Position numbers and translations under genes: made by a program. The notes under the pieces were generated by a model that worked only from the letters and a program-made list of their open reading frames with translations, did no database searches and had not been told where the DNA came from. A DNA stretch of 64,000 nucleotides from Rhodoferax sp. GW822-FHT02A01 (GTDB lineage: Bacteria; Pseudomonadota; Gammaproteobacteria; Burkholderiales; Burkholderiaceae_C), in NCBI RefSeq assembly GCF_038784515.1, contig NZ_CP152376.1, forward strand, positions 4,960,001 through 5,024,000, written 5' to 3'. Positions 19,101 to 27,224 of the stretch are shown here, piece after piece (the first letter of the stretch is position 1; each line of letters begins with the position of its first letter).

Positions 19101-19527
19101 CGGACTGCTGGAAGCCGAAATCACCGAGAGCACCGTGATGGACGATGCCGAATACGCCCTGCGGGTGTTGCACGCCCTGCGCGACGAAGGCGTGCCACTC
19201 TATGTGGACGATTTCGGAACGGGATACTCGTCACTCAGCTACTTGCAAAAATTACCGGTGGACTACATCAAGATCGACCAGTCCTTCGTAGCCGCCATGC
19301 GAAACAACCGCGATTCGGCCATGATCGTGCGATCCACCATCGATCTGGTACATGACCTGGGCCACAGGACCGTGGCCGAAGGTGTGGAGACGCAGGAGCA
19401 CTGGAACATGCTCTCTGCCCTAGGATGCGACATCGCACAAGGCTATTTCATCGCCAGGCCGATGCCCTCAGAGACCTTCCAGGCGTGGCTTGCAAGCTAC
19501 CGCGCGCCAGAGAACATAGGGGCCTAG
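16150..19527 (+). CDS. Membrane CHASE3-PAS-PAS-GAF-GGDEF-EAL c-di-GMP signalling protein
   Basis: An 1125-residue protein. ATG 16150 follows TGAGG. Membrane helices at about 18-36 and 197-216 bracket a CHASE3-like periplasmic helical domain. Two PAS domains (about 230-355 and 370-500), a GAF domain (about 530-670), a GGDEF domain and an EAL domain follow. The cyclase signature is RGDEF (R774), not GGDEF. The EAL domain looks active: AEALVRW at E900, EITES, and DDFGTGYSSL at D1020. It is therefore most likely a c-di-GMP phosphodiesterase with a variant or regulatory cyclase domain. The stop overlaps the convergent DUF4406 gene by 4 nt. Confidence 0.92.
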   Translation: MQGKTVTLSNRFETKVVTAFGTAMVVVAVLAASTWKVADDATVAARLVTHTHEIINDLTNIRAFTLQAELTTQSFRLTGDPQSLVERDEASAARERALERVRQSIGDNAQLLQHWTELRRLLDQRLAFSKRIEELRKTQGQAAASAYVATAPLRATRARTYELLKEMDAEERARLAERIAAHDHARQTQVRAGALVAVALAALLLATYLLIRRQLHETEASQRALADSEDNLSTTLQSIGDGVMTTDVRGNITRMNPVAEQLTGWSMELAMGRPVEQVFHIIHEGTRAPAEVPIAKVLTTGEPQLLANHTALIARDGSEHPIADSAAPIKGTDGAIRGVVLIFRDVTAEHMAEKIIRDQNALLASHVRDRTARLHESETHLRSIMRAVPVLIAYVNTERRYVYVNNQYREHFAPERDDLSGCTVREILGEARYAVAGPLVDKVLEGQPQSYDWQPTTNSWQTIRYIPRQDDNGEVTGYYVLGTDVTERKLFENRIQSLNGELAQRVRDLEHVSRALRTLSSGNRTMLRAYNEEDLLQNMCRAVVTSGGYGMAVVWFKGSDPQAALRPIAECGYPGGMEMLQTFGLSPHSSTLGNSVTSAAIREGVVKKVRNMQSDLNHAPWATRLEGLKSGLSCPLRVDGDVIGALTIYDPEPDTFDDDEITLLTELADDLAFGIATLRARDGQARVQAAMHHMLRHDTLTGLPNAIEFTEAVETAVGRVASAKEPVAILQFNIERLGEINEVLGFNHGDQVLRDFGRRLRDSVPETAIVARLRGDEFAVLTAACDAAAALALAETLEASLSTPFAIADIELDVTAKAGIALYPDHGSTAQDLMRGMGKALFQARSRGVSRCVFDPGQQQDQIERLSMAGELRRAIESGQMRLYLQPKVEFSSGKVCGAEALVRWQHPRLGLVAPGVFIGLAEKTGLIKPLTEWLVITTLDLLQAWQTQDCALPIAVNLSARNFRDEQLFDKFRLWQSERGVARGLLEAEITESTVMDDAEYALRVLHALRDEGVPLYVDDFGTGYSSLSYLQKLPVDYIKIDQSFVAAMRNNRDSAMIVRSTIDLVHDLGHRTVAEGVETQEHWNMLSALGCDIAQGYFIARPMPSETFQAWLASYRAPENIGA

Positions 19528-19889
19528 TCGCCTTCGGAAACGTAGGGCACTTCGTCCAGACTGGTGTAGACAGGCAAACCCATCTCCCTGGCCTTGGCCA
19601 CCTCAATGTCTGCACCATTGGAGGCACCCGGGATGCGATAGACCGCATCACATCGGCCCAACAGTCGGTGCGCAACCGGGTACTGGTAGGTCTTGAATAC
19701 GGCATCGTTATGACTAAGGCCACCCGCAGCGCGGATGACGGGCCAGGCCAGCCACTCACCTACCAATGCGAGGTGACCCCGCTCAAAGATCGGGAGGGCC
19801 ATCTGCTCCATGGCGGCCAGATTCTTCGCCACCTTGGCCGGGTCGCCATCCGTGCCCGTCAGGTAAGGACCGGAAATCAATATCAACAT
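19524..19889 (-). CDS. DUF4406-family protein (nucleoside 2-deoxyribosyltransferase-like fold)
   Basis: A 121-residue protein from ATG 19889; a TTG six codons earlier is an alternative start. It opens MLILISGPYLTG, and then MALPIFERGHLALVGEWLAWP and CDAVYRIPGASNGADIEV follow the order of strands and loops of DUF4406 proteins, which resemble nucleoside 2-deoxyribosyltransferases. The conserved parts are the ISGP loop and the SxGAxxE region. Enzymatic activity of chromosomal members is not established. It stands alone, convergent with the GGDEF/EAL gene and divergent from the DJ-1 gene. Confidence 0.7.
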   Translation of the reverse strand: MLILISGPYLTGTDGDPAKVAKNLAAMEQMALPIFERGHLALVGEWLAWPVIRAAGGLSHNDAVFKTYQYPVAHRLLGRCDAVYRIPGASNGADIEVAKAREMGLPVYTSLDEVPYVSEGD

Positions 19890-19999
19890 ACGTTTCGCCA
19901 CCGCCAACCCCGCTTTCTTGAAGATCGAACCGACCGCAGATTCTGAACCGGCCGAGTCTAGGTTAAAAAAATTTCTTCCGTGCCGGTTACAGTGGCGGC

Positions 20000-20611
20000 A
20001 TGCATATCGCCATACTCACTTTTGACGGATTCAACGAGCTTGACTCGTTGATTGCCCTGGGCATTTTGAACCGGGTGAAAAAACCGGACTGGCGGGTCAG
20101 CCTGTCCTGCCCCACCGAGACGGTCACCTCCATGAATGGTGTCACTCTGCACGCGCAGTCCAGCCTGGCACAGGCAAGTGATGCAGATGCCGTTTTGTTC
20201 GGCAGCGGCATGAAGACCCGTGACATCGCCAACGACGCGCACATCATGGCGCAGCTCAAGCTGGACCCTGCCAGGCAGCTTATAGGCGCGCAGTGCTCCG
20301 GCACCCTGATGCTGGCCAAGCTCGGATTATTGAACAAGATTCCTGCCTGCACCGATCTGCTCACCAAACCCTGGGTGCAGGAGGCCGGCGTGGACGTGCT
20401 GAACCAGCCGTTTTATGCAGCCGGCAACGTGGCGACCGCGGGCGGATGCCTGTCATCCCAGTATCTGGCCGCCTGGGTGATTGCCCGCCTGGAAGATCTG
20501 GACGCAGCGAAATCAGCCATGCACTATGTGGCACCGGTCGGCGAAAAAGAGCTTTATGTGGACCGCGCCATGGCAAACATCACCCCCTACCTGCCTGTAA
20601 CAGCCCCATGA
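20000..20611 (+). CDS. DJ-1/PfpI family protein
   Basis: A 203-residue protein of the class-I glutamine amidotransferase-like superfamily. It starts MHIAILTFDGFNELDSL, has the nucleophile elbow GAQCSGTLMLAKLG with the reactive Cys near residue 99, and an N-terminal acidic residue (ELD) that may position it. Relatives include isonitrile hydratases, transcriptional regulators and glyoxalase III types, so the substrate is open. There is no ribosome binding site: TACAGT lies 6 nt before ATG 20000, suggesting a leaderless mRNA. The stop overlaps the mutarotase start by ATGA. Confidence 0.85.
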   Translation: MHIAILTFDGFNELDSLIALGILNRVKKPDWRVSLSCPTETVTSMNGVTLHAQSSLAQASDADAVLFGSGMKTRDIANDAHIMAQLKLDPARQLIGAQCSGTLMLAKLGLLNKIPACTDLLTKPWVQEAGVDVLNQPFYAAGNVATAGGCLSSQYLAAWVIARLEDLDAAKSAMHYVAPVGEKELYVDRAMANITPYLPVTAP

Positions 20612-21453
20612 ACCGTCTCGAACACTGCCTCTTTCATGGCCTGCCCGCAGTACGCATCTGCGCCAGCAACGGCGCAACTGCCACAGTCACACTCCATGGT
20701 GCCCACGTCGTATCGTGGACCAGTCCCACGGGCGTGGAGCAGCTTTATCTCAGTCCCAACACACGCTTCGAGCCAGGCCAGGCCATTCGGGGCGGCGTGC
20801 CGGTGGTGTTCCCGCAGTTCAACACGCGCGGCGTGCTGCCGCGCCATGGCTTCGCCCGCACCAGCCCCTGGAATCTGCTTGAGACGCAGCCACTGGACAA
20901 CCAAGTCAGTGCCACACTTTCGCTGCCTGGCAACAAGGTCATCAAGTCCCTTTGGCCCTATGCCTTTGGCTGCGAACTCCATATTGCGTTGCAGGACGAC
21001 AGCCTGGCCATGACGCTGACGGTTCGCAATGACGGAAGCGAAACCTTCAGCTTCCAGGCGGCGCTACATACCTACCTAGCGGTGGGCTCCATTCAGAGTG
21101 TCAACCTCACGGGTCTGGACGGATCCGATTTTGAAGATACCACCGAGGCGCAACCCATGGTGATGAAGCGCCATGTGGCGTTGAAACCCCTGGAAGCCAT
21201 AGACCGTATTTACTATGACGCGCCCAATCAGTTGCAGCTGCAGTCCGCTTCAGGGCGAATGGACTTGCAGCAATCGGGCTTTTGCGATGTGGTGGTATGG
21301 AACCCTGGCAGCAAGGCCCCCCCTCCCCCGGACCTCCCTGCAGATGGCTACCAGCACTTTCTGTGCGTGGAAGCTGCCCAGATCGGGCGCCCCGTGGCGC
21401 TGGGTGCGGCCCAGGTGTGGACCGGTACTCAACGCATTCGCGCGGCCCGCTAA
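20608..21453 (+). CDS. D-hexose-6-phosphate mutarotase (aldose 1-epimerase family, YeaD type)
   Basis: A 281-residue enzyme that interconverts alpha and beta anomers of hexose 6-phosphates. It shows LHGAHVVSWTSPTGVEQLYL, the catalytic segment RGGVPVVFPQF, GFAR, ALHTYLAVG and the terminal VEAAQIG..VAL, in the order found in YeaD-type galactose mutarotase-like proteins. ATG 20608 overlaps the DJ-1 gene stop by ATGA, so the two are translationally coupled. A local run PPPPDLP near residue 236 is slightly unusual. The enzyme would support sugar phosphate use together with the PPi-PFK at 27.2 kb. Confidence 0.88.
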   Translation: MNRLEHCLFHGLPAVRICASNGATATVTLHGAHVVSWTSPTGVEQLYLSPNTRFEPGQAIRGGVPVVFPQFNTRGVLPRHGFARTSPWNLLETQPLDNQVSATLSLPGNKVIKSLWPYAFGCELHIALQDDSLAMTLTVRNDGSETFSFQAALHTYLAVGSIQSVNLTGLDGSDFEDTTEAQPMVMKRHVALKPLEAIDRIYYDAPNQLQLQSASGRMDLQQSGFCDVVVWNPGSKAPPPPDLPADGYQHFLCVEAAQIGRPVALGAAQVWTGTQRIRAAR

Positions 21454-21471
21454 CGCCGCACAACCAAAGGA

Positions 21472-22752
21472 CTAGATGGGCACTGCCCGTCGTATGCGCA
21501 TCACCAGCACGGCGGCCAGCAAACAGGCTGCGCCTGCGGCGAACAATGCGGGGTTATAGGTCAGCAGCAGCGTGCGGGTCAGACCGGCACCGTAGGCCGC
21601 AGTGGCCGCGCCCAGTTGGTGCGCAGCAAACACCCAGCCGAATACCGGACCCGCCCGCTCCTTGCCAAAGGTTTGCGCCGCCAGCTTGACCGTGGGCGGC
21701 ACCGTGGCAATCCAGTCCAGTCCGTAAAACATGGCAAACAGCGAGAGTCCATACAGCGTGAAGGTCGAAAACGGCAGCCAGAACAACGACAGGCCGCGCA
21801 AACCGTAGTACCAGAACAGCAGCTTGCGGTTGTCAAAGCGGTCCGACAGATAGCCCGACAGCGTGGTTCCCACCAGGTCAAAGGCACCCATCATGGCCAG
21901 TACCGATGCGGCTGGAACTGCACTCAGGCCGTTGTCGCCACACAGCGAAATAAAATGGGTCTGCAGCAAACCGTTGGTACTCAGGCCGCAGATGAAGAAG
22001 CTGGCGGCCAGAATCCAGAAGACCTTGTTGCTTGCCACTTCCGCCAGAATCGTGAACGGCCCCAAAAAGTTCATGGGCAGAGGCGCTGGAGCCGCTTCAT
22101 GGGGCTTGCCTTCGGGTTCACCAAAGGGGCGCAGGCCTATCTCTTGCGGATGGTCACGCATGAAGAGCGTAGCCAGCACACCCACTACACCGCACGCAAT
22201 GACCACGGGCAGCACCGCGTATCGCCAGCCCATGTGCTCGATAATCCAGGCCGCCGCCGGGAGAAACAGCAGCTGGCCAGTGGCGGTGCTGGCCGCAAAC
22301 AGACCGACAACCAGCCCGCGATTGGTGGTGAACCACCGGTTGGCCACCATGGCTCCCAGAACCAGCGCCGTGAGGCCGGTACCGCAACCCAGCACCACAC
22401 CCCATAGCAAAAACAGTTGCCACAGCTGCGTCACGCCAGTGGCCAAGGCCATTGCCACGGCAATACAGCAGGCGGCCACCACCATGATGCGGCGCAGGCC
22501 GAACCGCGCAATGAAGATGGCAGAAAACGGCCCCAACAGGCCAAACAGTGCAAAGCGCACCGCAAAAACCGATGAAAGCTGGTCAGTGGTCCAGCCGAAC
22601 TCACGACTCAACGGTTGCAGCATGGCGCCGGGAAGTCCTAGCGCAGCCGAGGTGGTGAGCATCGCCAGAAAGGTGACGATGGCAATCACCCAGGCGTAGT
22701 GGACGCCACGGCGCTGAAGCATAGAAGTGGTGAATTGGGCAATCATCGGCAT
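21472..22752 (-). CDS. Major facilitator superfamily transporter
   Basis: A 426-residue protein with about 12 membrane helices. The start is ATG 22752 or the ATG two codons later. It shows an MFS A-like loop (ARFGLRRIMV), a central cytoplasmic loop with HPQEIGLRPFGEPEGK, and LSGYLSDRFDNRKLLFWYYG after helix 8. The substrate is unknown. It is divergent from a MarR regulator gene across a 46-bp region with two palindromes, the classic layout of a drug or aromatic-compound exporter repressed by its neighbour. It is convergent with the mutarotase gene. Confidence 0.85.
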   Translation of the reverse strand: MPMIAQFTTSMLQRRGVHYAWVIAIVTFLAMLTTSAALGLPGAMLQPLSREFGWTTDQLSSVFAVRFALFGLLGPFSAIFIARFGLRRIMVVAACCIAVAMALATGVTQLWQLFLLWGVVLGCGTGLTALVLGAMVANRWFTTNRGLVVGLFAASTATGQLLFLPAAAWIIEHMGWRYAVLPVVIACGVVGVLATLFMRDHPQEIGLRPFGEPEGKPHEAAPAPLPMNFLGPFTILAEVASNKVFWILAASFFICGLSTNGLLQTHFISLCGDNGLSAVPAASVLAMMGAFDLVGTTLSGYLSDRFDNRKLLFWYYGLRGLSLFWLPFSTFTLYGLSLFAMFYGLDWIATVPPTVKLAAQTFGKERAGPVFGWVFAAHQLGAATAAYGAGLTRTLLLTYNPALFAAGAACLLAAVLVMRIRRAVPI

Positions 22753-22762
22753 TCCATTACAG

Positions 22763-22790
22763 TTGCATATGCAAATATTGTAGATACAAT
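22763..22790. promoter_or_regulatory. Divergent marR/MFS promoter with two palindromic operators
   Basis: TTGCATATGCAA (22763-22774) and ATTGTA-GA-TACAAT (22777-22790) are perfect inverted repeats. Reading plus, TTGCAT (22763) and TACAAT (22785) form a -35/-10 pair with 16-bp spacing for marR. Reading minus, the second palindrome presents TACAAT as -10 for the MFS gene. A MarR dimer bound here would block both promoters. ATTGTA..TACAAT is also close to known MarR-family half-sites. Confidence 0.7.
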
Positions 22791-22798
22791 CAAATGCC

Positions 22799-23290
22799 AT
22801 GAAAACCAAGTCAAGTTCTGTGAAGGCAAGCAGCCCGCATACCGCCCCCAGCGGCTGCAGCGCCAAGAAGCTGCGTCAACTTTCGCGCCGGGTGAGCCAG
22901 CACTTTGATGCCATCGTTGCCCACGCCGGGCTGAAGACCACGCAGTATTCGCTGCTGTCCCAGACCCAGACGCTGGGGCCGATTCGCCCGGGTGACCTGG
23001 CCCATGCCATGGAAATGGACGCATCCACTCTAACCCGCAATTTGCAACCGCTGGTGGCACAAGGATGGGTATCGGTCGGCCCCGGTGAAGACGGACGCAG
23101 CCGCTTGGTCAGCATCACGGCACAGGGCCGTGAAAAGCGTGCACTGTCCCAACGGGAGTGGAAACGCGCTCAACTGGCCTTCAATGAGCGGGTGGGTGAG
23201 GATCTGGTGAGCCGTCTGCACGCCGTCATTGACGAGTGCCTGGAACGCATGAATGAGGAACCGGAAACAGAATCGGCTGAGGCTGCTTGA
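22799..23290 (+). CDS. MarR-family transcriptional regulator
   Basis: A 163-residue winged-helix regulator. An N-terminal Ser/Lys-rich stretch is followed by helices KKLRQLSRRVSQHFDAIV, the recognition helix region RPGDLAHAMEMDASTLTRNL, and the wing GPGEDGRSRLVSITAQG. These follow MarR order closely. It is divergent from an MFS transporter gene with shared operators, so it probably represses that exporter and itself, released by a small ligand. The start has no ribosome binding site; the -10 TACAAT ends 8 nt before ATG 22799, so the transcript is probably leaderless. Confidence 0.9.
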   Translation: MKTKSSSVKASSPHTAPSGCSAKKLRQLSRRVSQHFDAIVAHAGLKTTQYSLLSQTQTLGPIRPGDLAHAMEMDASTLTRNLQPLVAQGWVSVGPGEDGRSRLVSITAQGREKRALSQREWKRAQLAFNERVGEDLVSRLHAVIDECLERMNEEPETESAEAA

Positions 23291-23315
23291 GGGCGTGCCT
23301 TAGGCACGGCCATTA

Positions 23316-24512
23316 TCAGGAGCGTCGCACGCCCGAAGCCCCCATGGCGCGGCTCAGCCACAGACTCGCCACCACCAAAGGCAGCGCAATGCCAAAGGAC
23401 CAGCGGATGCCAAAGCTCTGCGCCACATAGCCCAGAAGTGGCGGCGCAAGTAGAAAGATCACGAACGCAGTTTGCGCCAGCGAGGCCACGTTCACCGTGG
23501 AAGGCCGATCGGTGCGCTGTGCCGCAGCTGACATGGCCAGGGGGAAGATGGCACTGCTGCCCACACCCAGCAAGGCAAAGCCCAGCAAGGATAGCCAGGG
23601 CACCGGTGACACGAACACCAGCACATCGCCCACTGCCAATACGCTGACCAGAATGCGCGCCACCGTGACCGGACTGTGGCGCTCCACAAAGCCGTCGGCG
23701 AAATAGCGCGTGAGGGCCTGCGCGGCGGCACCGGTGGCCACCGCCACCCCTCCCCAGAATGCGTTGGTGCCAAACACGTTTCGCATGTAGATGGCAGACC
23801 AGTCAAAACCGGCGCCTTCCAGCACCATGGCAGGCAGAGTGACCACCACCAATACCAGAATGGCAGCGGTTGGCAAGGCAAAACGCTGTGGCTCAGCCTG
23901 CGCATGGTTGTGATCGGCTTCGCGCAAAGGCGCCGCTTCAAACTTGCCCAGCAACAAGGCGGTACCCAGCAGTGCCAGCACCACCACACCGCTGAGATGC
24001 TGCAGCGGAGTCACGCCCAGATAGGCCATCAGGGCGCCCAGAGCCGCTGCAGTGAAAAAACCAATGCTCCAGAACGCATGCGAGCGATTCATCAGGCGAC
24101 GCCCGCTCTGGTGCTCGGCGCGATCGGCCTCCAGATTCACCACCACTTCCACCGAGCCAATCAACAGCCCGGCAGGAAACAGGCAGCAAAACATGATCAG
24201 CGGCGAAGTCGCCAGCGAGGCCAGTACGTAGAAGATGGGCAGGCACGGCAGTAGCCAGAGCAGGGTGCGCCTGTGCCCCAGCCGTTCGATCACGTTGGCA
24301 CCAAAGGTAAGCGAAATCAGGGTTCCGGCGGCAACGCCAATCAGTGCCAATCCGAAAGGGCCTTCCCCTACGCCCATGGCGTGCTGGATTTCGGCAAGTC
24401 GCGGAAAGAAACCGCCCATGCAGAACGAATACAGGAAGAAACATGCAAACACCCTGCGGTGCTGCGGCATGTCCACACCCAGGCGCCACATCAGCGAGCG
24501 GTCTACTGTCAT
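23316..24512 (-). CDS. Major facilitator superfamily transporter (YbjJ-like)
   Basis: A 398-residue protein with about 12 membrane helices. It starts at ATG 24512, overlapping the dedA stop by ATGA, so it is translated as a second cistron. Features are FLYSFCMGGFFPRLAEIQ in helix 1, GANVIERLGHRRTL in loop 2-3, a His-rich central loop (EADHNHAQAEPQ) and GFVERHSPVTVARI in the second half. This resembles the YbjJ/FucP-like branch; substrate unknown. It is convergent with marR, separated by CGTGCC-TTA-GGCACG (23294-23308), a short hairpin. Confidence 0.83.
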   Translation of the reverse strand: MTVDRSLMWRLGVDMPQHRRVFACFFLYSFCMGGFFPRLAEIQHAMGVGEGPFGLALIGVAAGTLISLTFGANVIERLGHRRTLLWLLPCLPIFYVLASLATSPLIMFCCLFPAGLLIGSVEVVVNLEADRAEHQSGRRLMNRSHAFWSIGFFTAAALGALMAYLGVTPLQHLSGVVVLALLGTALLLGKFEAAPLREADHNHAQAEPQRFALPTAAILVLVVVTLPAMVLEGAGFDWSAIYMRNVFGTNAFWGGVAVATGAAAQALTRYFADGFVERHSPVTVARILVSVLAVGDVLVFVSPVPWLSLLGFALLGVGSSAIFPLAMSAAAQRTDRPSTVNVASLAQTAFVIFLLAPPLLGYVAQSFGIRWSFGIALPLVVASLWLSRAMGASGVRRS

Positions 24513-25153
24513 GCCGCCGTCTTGCGCCGTGATTTCCATGCGCCTGCCAGGATGACCAGACCCGGGATCAGGATCATGGCCCAGATGATTTTGTCCAGAT
24601 GCAGTTTGACCCAGGGAATGTTGCCGAAGAAGTAACCCACACTGATGATGCCCACCACCCACAAGGTGCCGCCCAGAACATCAAACACCATGAAACGTGA
24701 ACGGGTCATCTGCGCCACGCCGGCCACAAAAGGCGCAAAGGTGCGCAGGAAAGGCATGAAACGCGCCGCAACGAGTGTGATGCCACCGTACTTTTCATAG
24801 AACGCATGCGCCTGGTTGAAGGCCTTCTTGTTGAAGAAGCGCGAATCTTCCCAATGAAAAACCTTGGGTCCAATGAAACGGCCAATGGTGTAGTTGGACT
24901 GGTTGCCCAGAATGGCCGCGGCCAGCAGCAAGGCCACCGAGTAGCCGTAGTGCATCAGCCCCGCACCGCACATGGCACCCACCACGAACAGCAGCGAATC
25001 GCCCGGCAGGAAGGGCATGACCACCACCCCGGTCTCCACAAAAATAATCAGGAACAGCAACGCATACACCCACAAGCCGTAGTTTTGGATAAAAAGCTCC
25101 AGATGCTTGTCGACATGCAGAATGAAATCAAGGAGTTGGGGAAGAATGTCCAT
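24509..25153 (-). CDS. DedA-family inner-membrane protein
   Basis: A 214-residue DedA/VTT (SNARE-associated) protein, a family linked to phospholipid (undecaprenyl phosphate or PE) translocation and proton-motive-force homeostasis. It shows FVETGVVVMPFLPGDSLLF at about residues 38-56, GRFIGPKVF, and the motif FMPFLRTFAPFVAGVAQM with the functional Arg residues, followed by three C-terminal helices. It is divergent from mutL over 67 bp. GATAAT lies 8 nt before the ATG and there is no clear ribosome binding site. It is coupled to the MFS gene by ATGA. Confidence 0.92.
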   Translation of the reverse strand: MDILPQLLDFILHVDKHLELFIQNYGLWVYALLFLIIFVETGVVVMPFLPGDSLLFVVGAMCGAGLMHYGYSVALLLAAAILGNQSNYTIGRFIGPKVFHWEDSRFFNKKAFNQAHAFYEKYGGITLVAARFMPFLRTFAPFVAGVAQMTRSRFMVFDVLGGTLWVVGIISVGYFFGNIPWVKLHLDKIIWAMILIPGLVILAGAWKSRRKTAA

Positions 25154-25220
25154 AACCTTCGATTATCTCTGGCTTGTTTGCCGCTCCTGTGACACCCGGC
25201 CATCGCCCTAAAATGGCTGG

Positions 25221-27212
25221 GTGAACGCCGTCCTCTCATCCCCCTCCCCCCGTCGCCCCATCCGCGAGCTGCCCGACGAACTCATCAGCCAGATTGCCGC
25301 CGGTGAAGTGGTGGAGCGCCCCGCTTCCGTCGTGCGCGAATTGGTGGACAACGCATTGGACGCCGGCGCCACGCAAATCACCGTGCGCCTGCTGGCTGGC
25401 GGCGTGCGCCTGATCAGCGTCGAGGACGATGGCATGGGCATCGTGCGCGAGGAATTGCCCATTGCCTTCAGGCGCCATGCCACCAGCAAGATCGGCAGCC
25501 TGCTGGAGCTGGAATCGGTAGCAACCATGGGCTTTCGCGGTGAAGCGTTGGCGGCCATCAATGCGATTGCAGACTGCGCCATTCTTTCCCGGGTTGCGGG
25601 TACGTCAGAAGCGTTCCTGCTGGATGGACGCACCGGTGAATTGCGGCCAGTGGCACGCAGCACCGGCACTACCGTGGAAGTAAAGGAGCTGTTTTACAGC
25701 ACTCCCGCACGACGCAAGTTCCTCAAGACCGACGCAACCGAGCTGGCGCACTGCATCGAATCCGTGCGCCGCCATGCCCTGGCGCGCCCCGACGTGGGCT
25801 TTGCCATCTGGCACGAGGGCAAGCTGATTGAGCAATGGCGCCGCTGTGCGGCATTCGATGCGGGCACCGGTCTAGTTGTCGACACGGGCGAAGCATTGGA
25901 CGCGCTGGACCAGCGTCTGCACGACGTGCTGGGTGCCGACTTTGTAGCGCAAAGCATCCGCATCCAATGGGTCAGCCGCAACCCGTCGCAACTGCCACGT
26001 CCCGACGCACAACCTGCGTTGCGTGTCTGGGGCCGTGCCGGCATCCCCGATGCGGCCCGCTCGCGCGCAGACCAGCAGTTTGCCTACGTCAATGGCCGCT
26101 TTGTGCGCGACAAGGTCATCACCCATGCAGCGCGCAGTGCGTATGAGGATGTGCTGCACGGCAACCGCCAACCCATCTATGCGCTCTACCTGGCCATGGA
26201 CCCGACCCGGGTGGATGTGAACGTACACCCCACCAAGATCGAGGTGCGTTTCAGAGACAGTCGCGAAGTGCATCAGGCTGTTCGCCACGCGGTGGAAGAC
26301 ACTCTGGCCGTACCGCGCGCGCAAGCAGCGGCGCAAGGCGCAGCAGACGCAAGCGCGCAAGCAGCGCCTGCTCCTACGTGGACTCCATCTGCTTTGGGTT
26401 CGACGGCATTTGCCCCGGAGCCGAACCGGGCGAGCAGCACGCCGATGTACTCGGCACAGCCCAGCATGTCCTTTGGCACACAACCCCAGGGCGGGCACCG
26501 CGTCAGCGAGTTGGGCGCCCTGTGGTCCAAGAGCCCCGCGCCCACCCTCGCACCTTCCACGCCTGCAACGGGTGCTGCATCTGCCCCCGCGCCTTCCAGC
26601 GAAGACTGGCCTTTGGGACGTGCCCTGGCACAGCTGCAAGGCGTCTATATCCTGGCCGAGAATGCACAAGGCCTGATCGTGGTGGATATGCATGCGGCCC
26701 ATGAGCGCATCGTCTATGAGCGGCTCAAGAACCAGTTGGGCTCGGCCAGCACAGCGGACGGCTTGCTGCAAGGTCTGTCCAGCCAGCCGCTGCTGATTCC
26801 CGTGACCTTTGCCGCCACACCGACCGAGGTGGCAACGGCAGAAGCGCATGCCGATACGCTGCACACACTGGGTCTGGAAATTTCTCCGTTCTCTCCCAAG
26901 ACACTGGCCGTACGCGCCGTGCCCAGCGCGCTGGCGCAAGGAGATGCCGTGGAGCTGGCACGTAGCGTATTGGCAGAACTCAGCCAGCACGACGCCAGCA
27001 CGGTCATTCAACGTGCCCAAAACGAGTTGCTGGCCACCATGGCCTGCCATGGTGCCGTCAGGGCCAACCGCAAGCTGACGATTGAAGAAATGAACGGCCT
27101 GCTACGCGACATGGAAGCCACGGAGCGCAGCGACCAGTGCAACCACGGCCGCCCAACCTGGCGCCAGATCAGCCTGCGCGATCTGGATGCGCTGTTCCTG
27201 CGCGGCCGCTAG
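25221..27212 (+). CDS. mutL: DNA mismatch repair protein MutL
   Basis: A 663-residue protein starting at GTG 25221. The GHKL ATPase has IAAGEVVERPASVVRELVDN, DDGMGI and GFRGEAL; a transducer domain (YVNGRFVRDK) follows to about 340. An Ala/Pro/Ser-rich linker spans about 365-460, and the C-terminal dimerisation domain begins near 470. DMHAAHERIVYE at D489 fits the metal-binding endonuclease motif D(Q/M)HA-x2-E-x4-E, so this MutL may nick DNA, unlike the E. coli protein. TAAAAT ends 6 nt before GTG, with no ribosome binding site. mutS is not in the window. Confidence 0.95.
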   Translation: MNAVLSSPSPRRPIRELPDELISQIAAGEVVERPASVVRELVDNALDAGATQITVRLLAGGVRLISVEDDGMGIVREELPIAFRRHATSKIGSLLELESVATMGFRGEALAAINAIADCAILSRVAGTSEAFLLDGRTGELRPVARSTGTTVEVKELFYSTPARRKFLKTDATELAHCIESVRRHALARPDVGFAIWHEGKLIEQWRRCAAFDAGTGLVVDTGEALDALDQRLHDVLGADFVAQSIRIQWVSRNPSQLPRPDAQPALRVWGRAGIPDAARSRADQQFAYVNGRFVRDKVITHAARSAYEDVLHGNRQPIYALYLAMDPTRVDVNVHPTKIEVRFRDSREVHQAVRHAVEDTLAVPRAQAAAQGAADASAQAAPAPTWTPSALGSTAFAPEPNRASSTPMYSAQPSMSFGTQPQGGHRVSELGALWSKSPAPTLAPSTPATGAASAPAPSSEDWPLGRALAQLQGVYILAENAQGLIVVDMHAAHERIVYERLKNQLGSASTADGLLQGLSSQPLLIPVTFAATPTEVATAEAHADTLHTLGLEISPFSPKTLAVRAVPSALAQGDAVELARSVLAELSQHDASTVIQRAQNELLATMACHGAVRANRKLTIEEMNGLLRDMEATERSDQCNHGRPTWRQISLRDLDALFLRGR

Positions 27213-27224
27213 GCCCCTTCCCTA

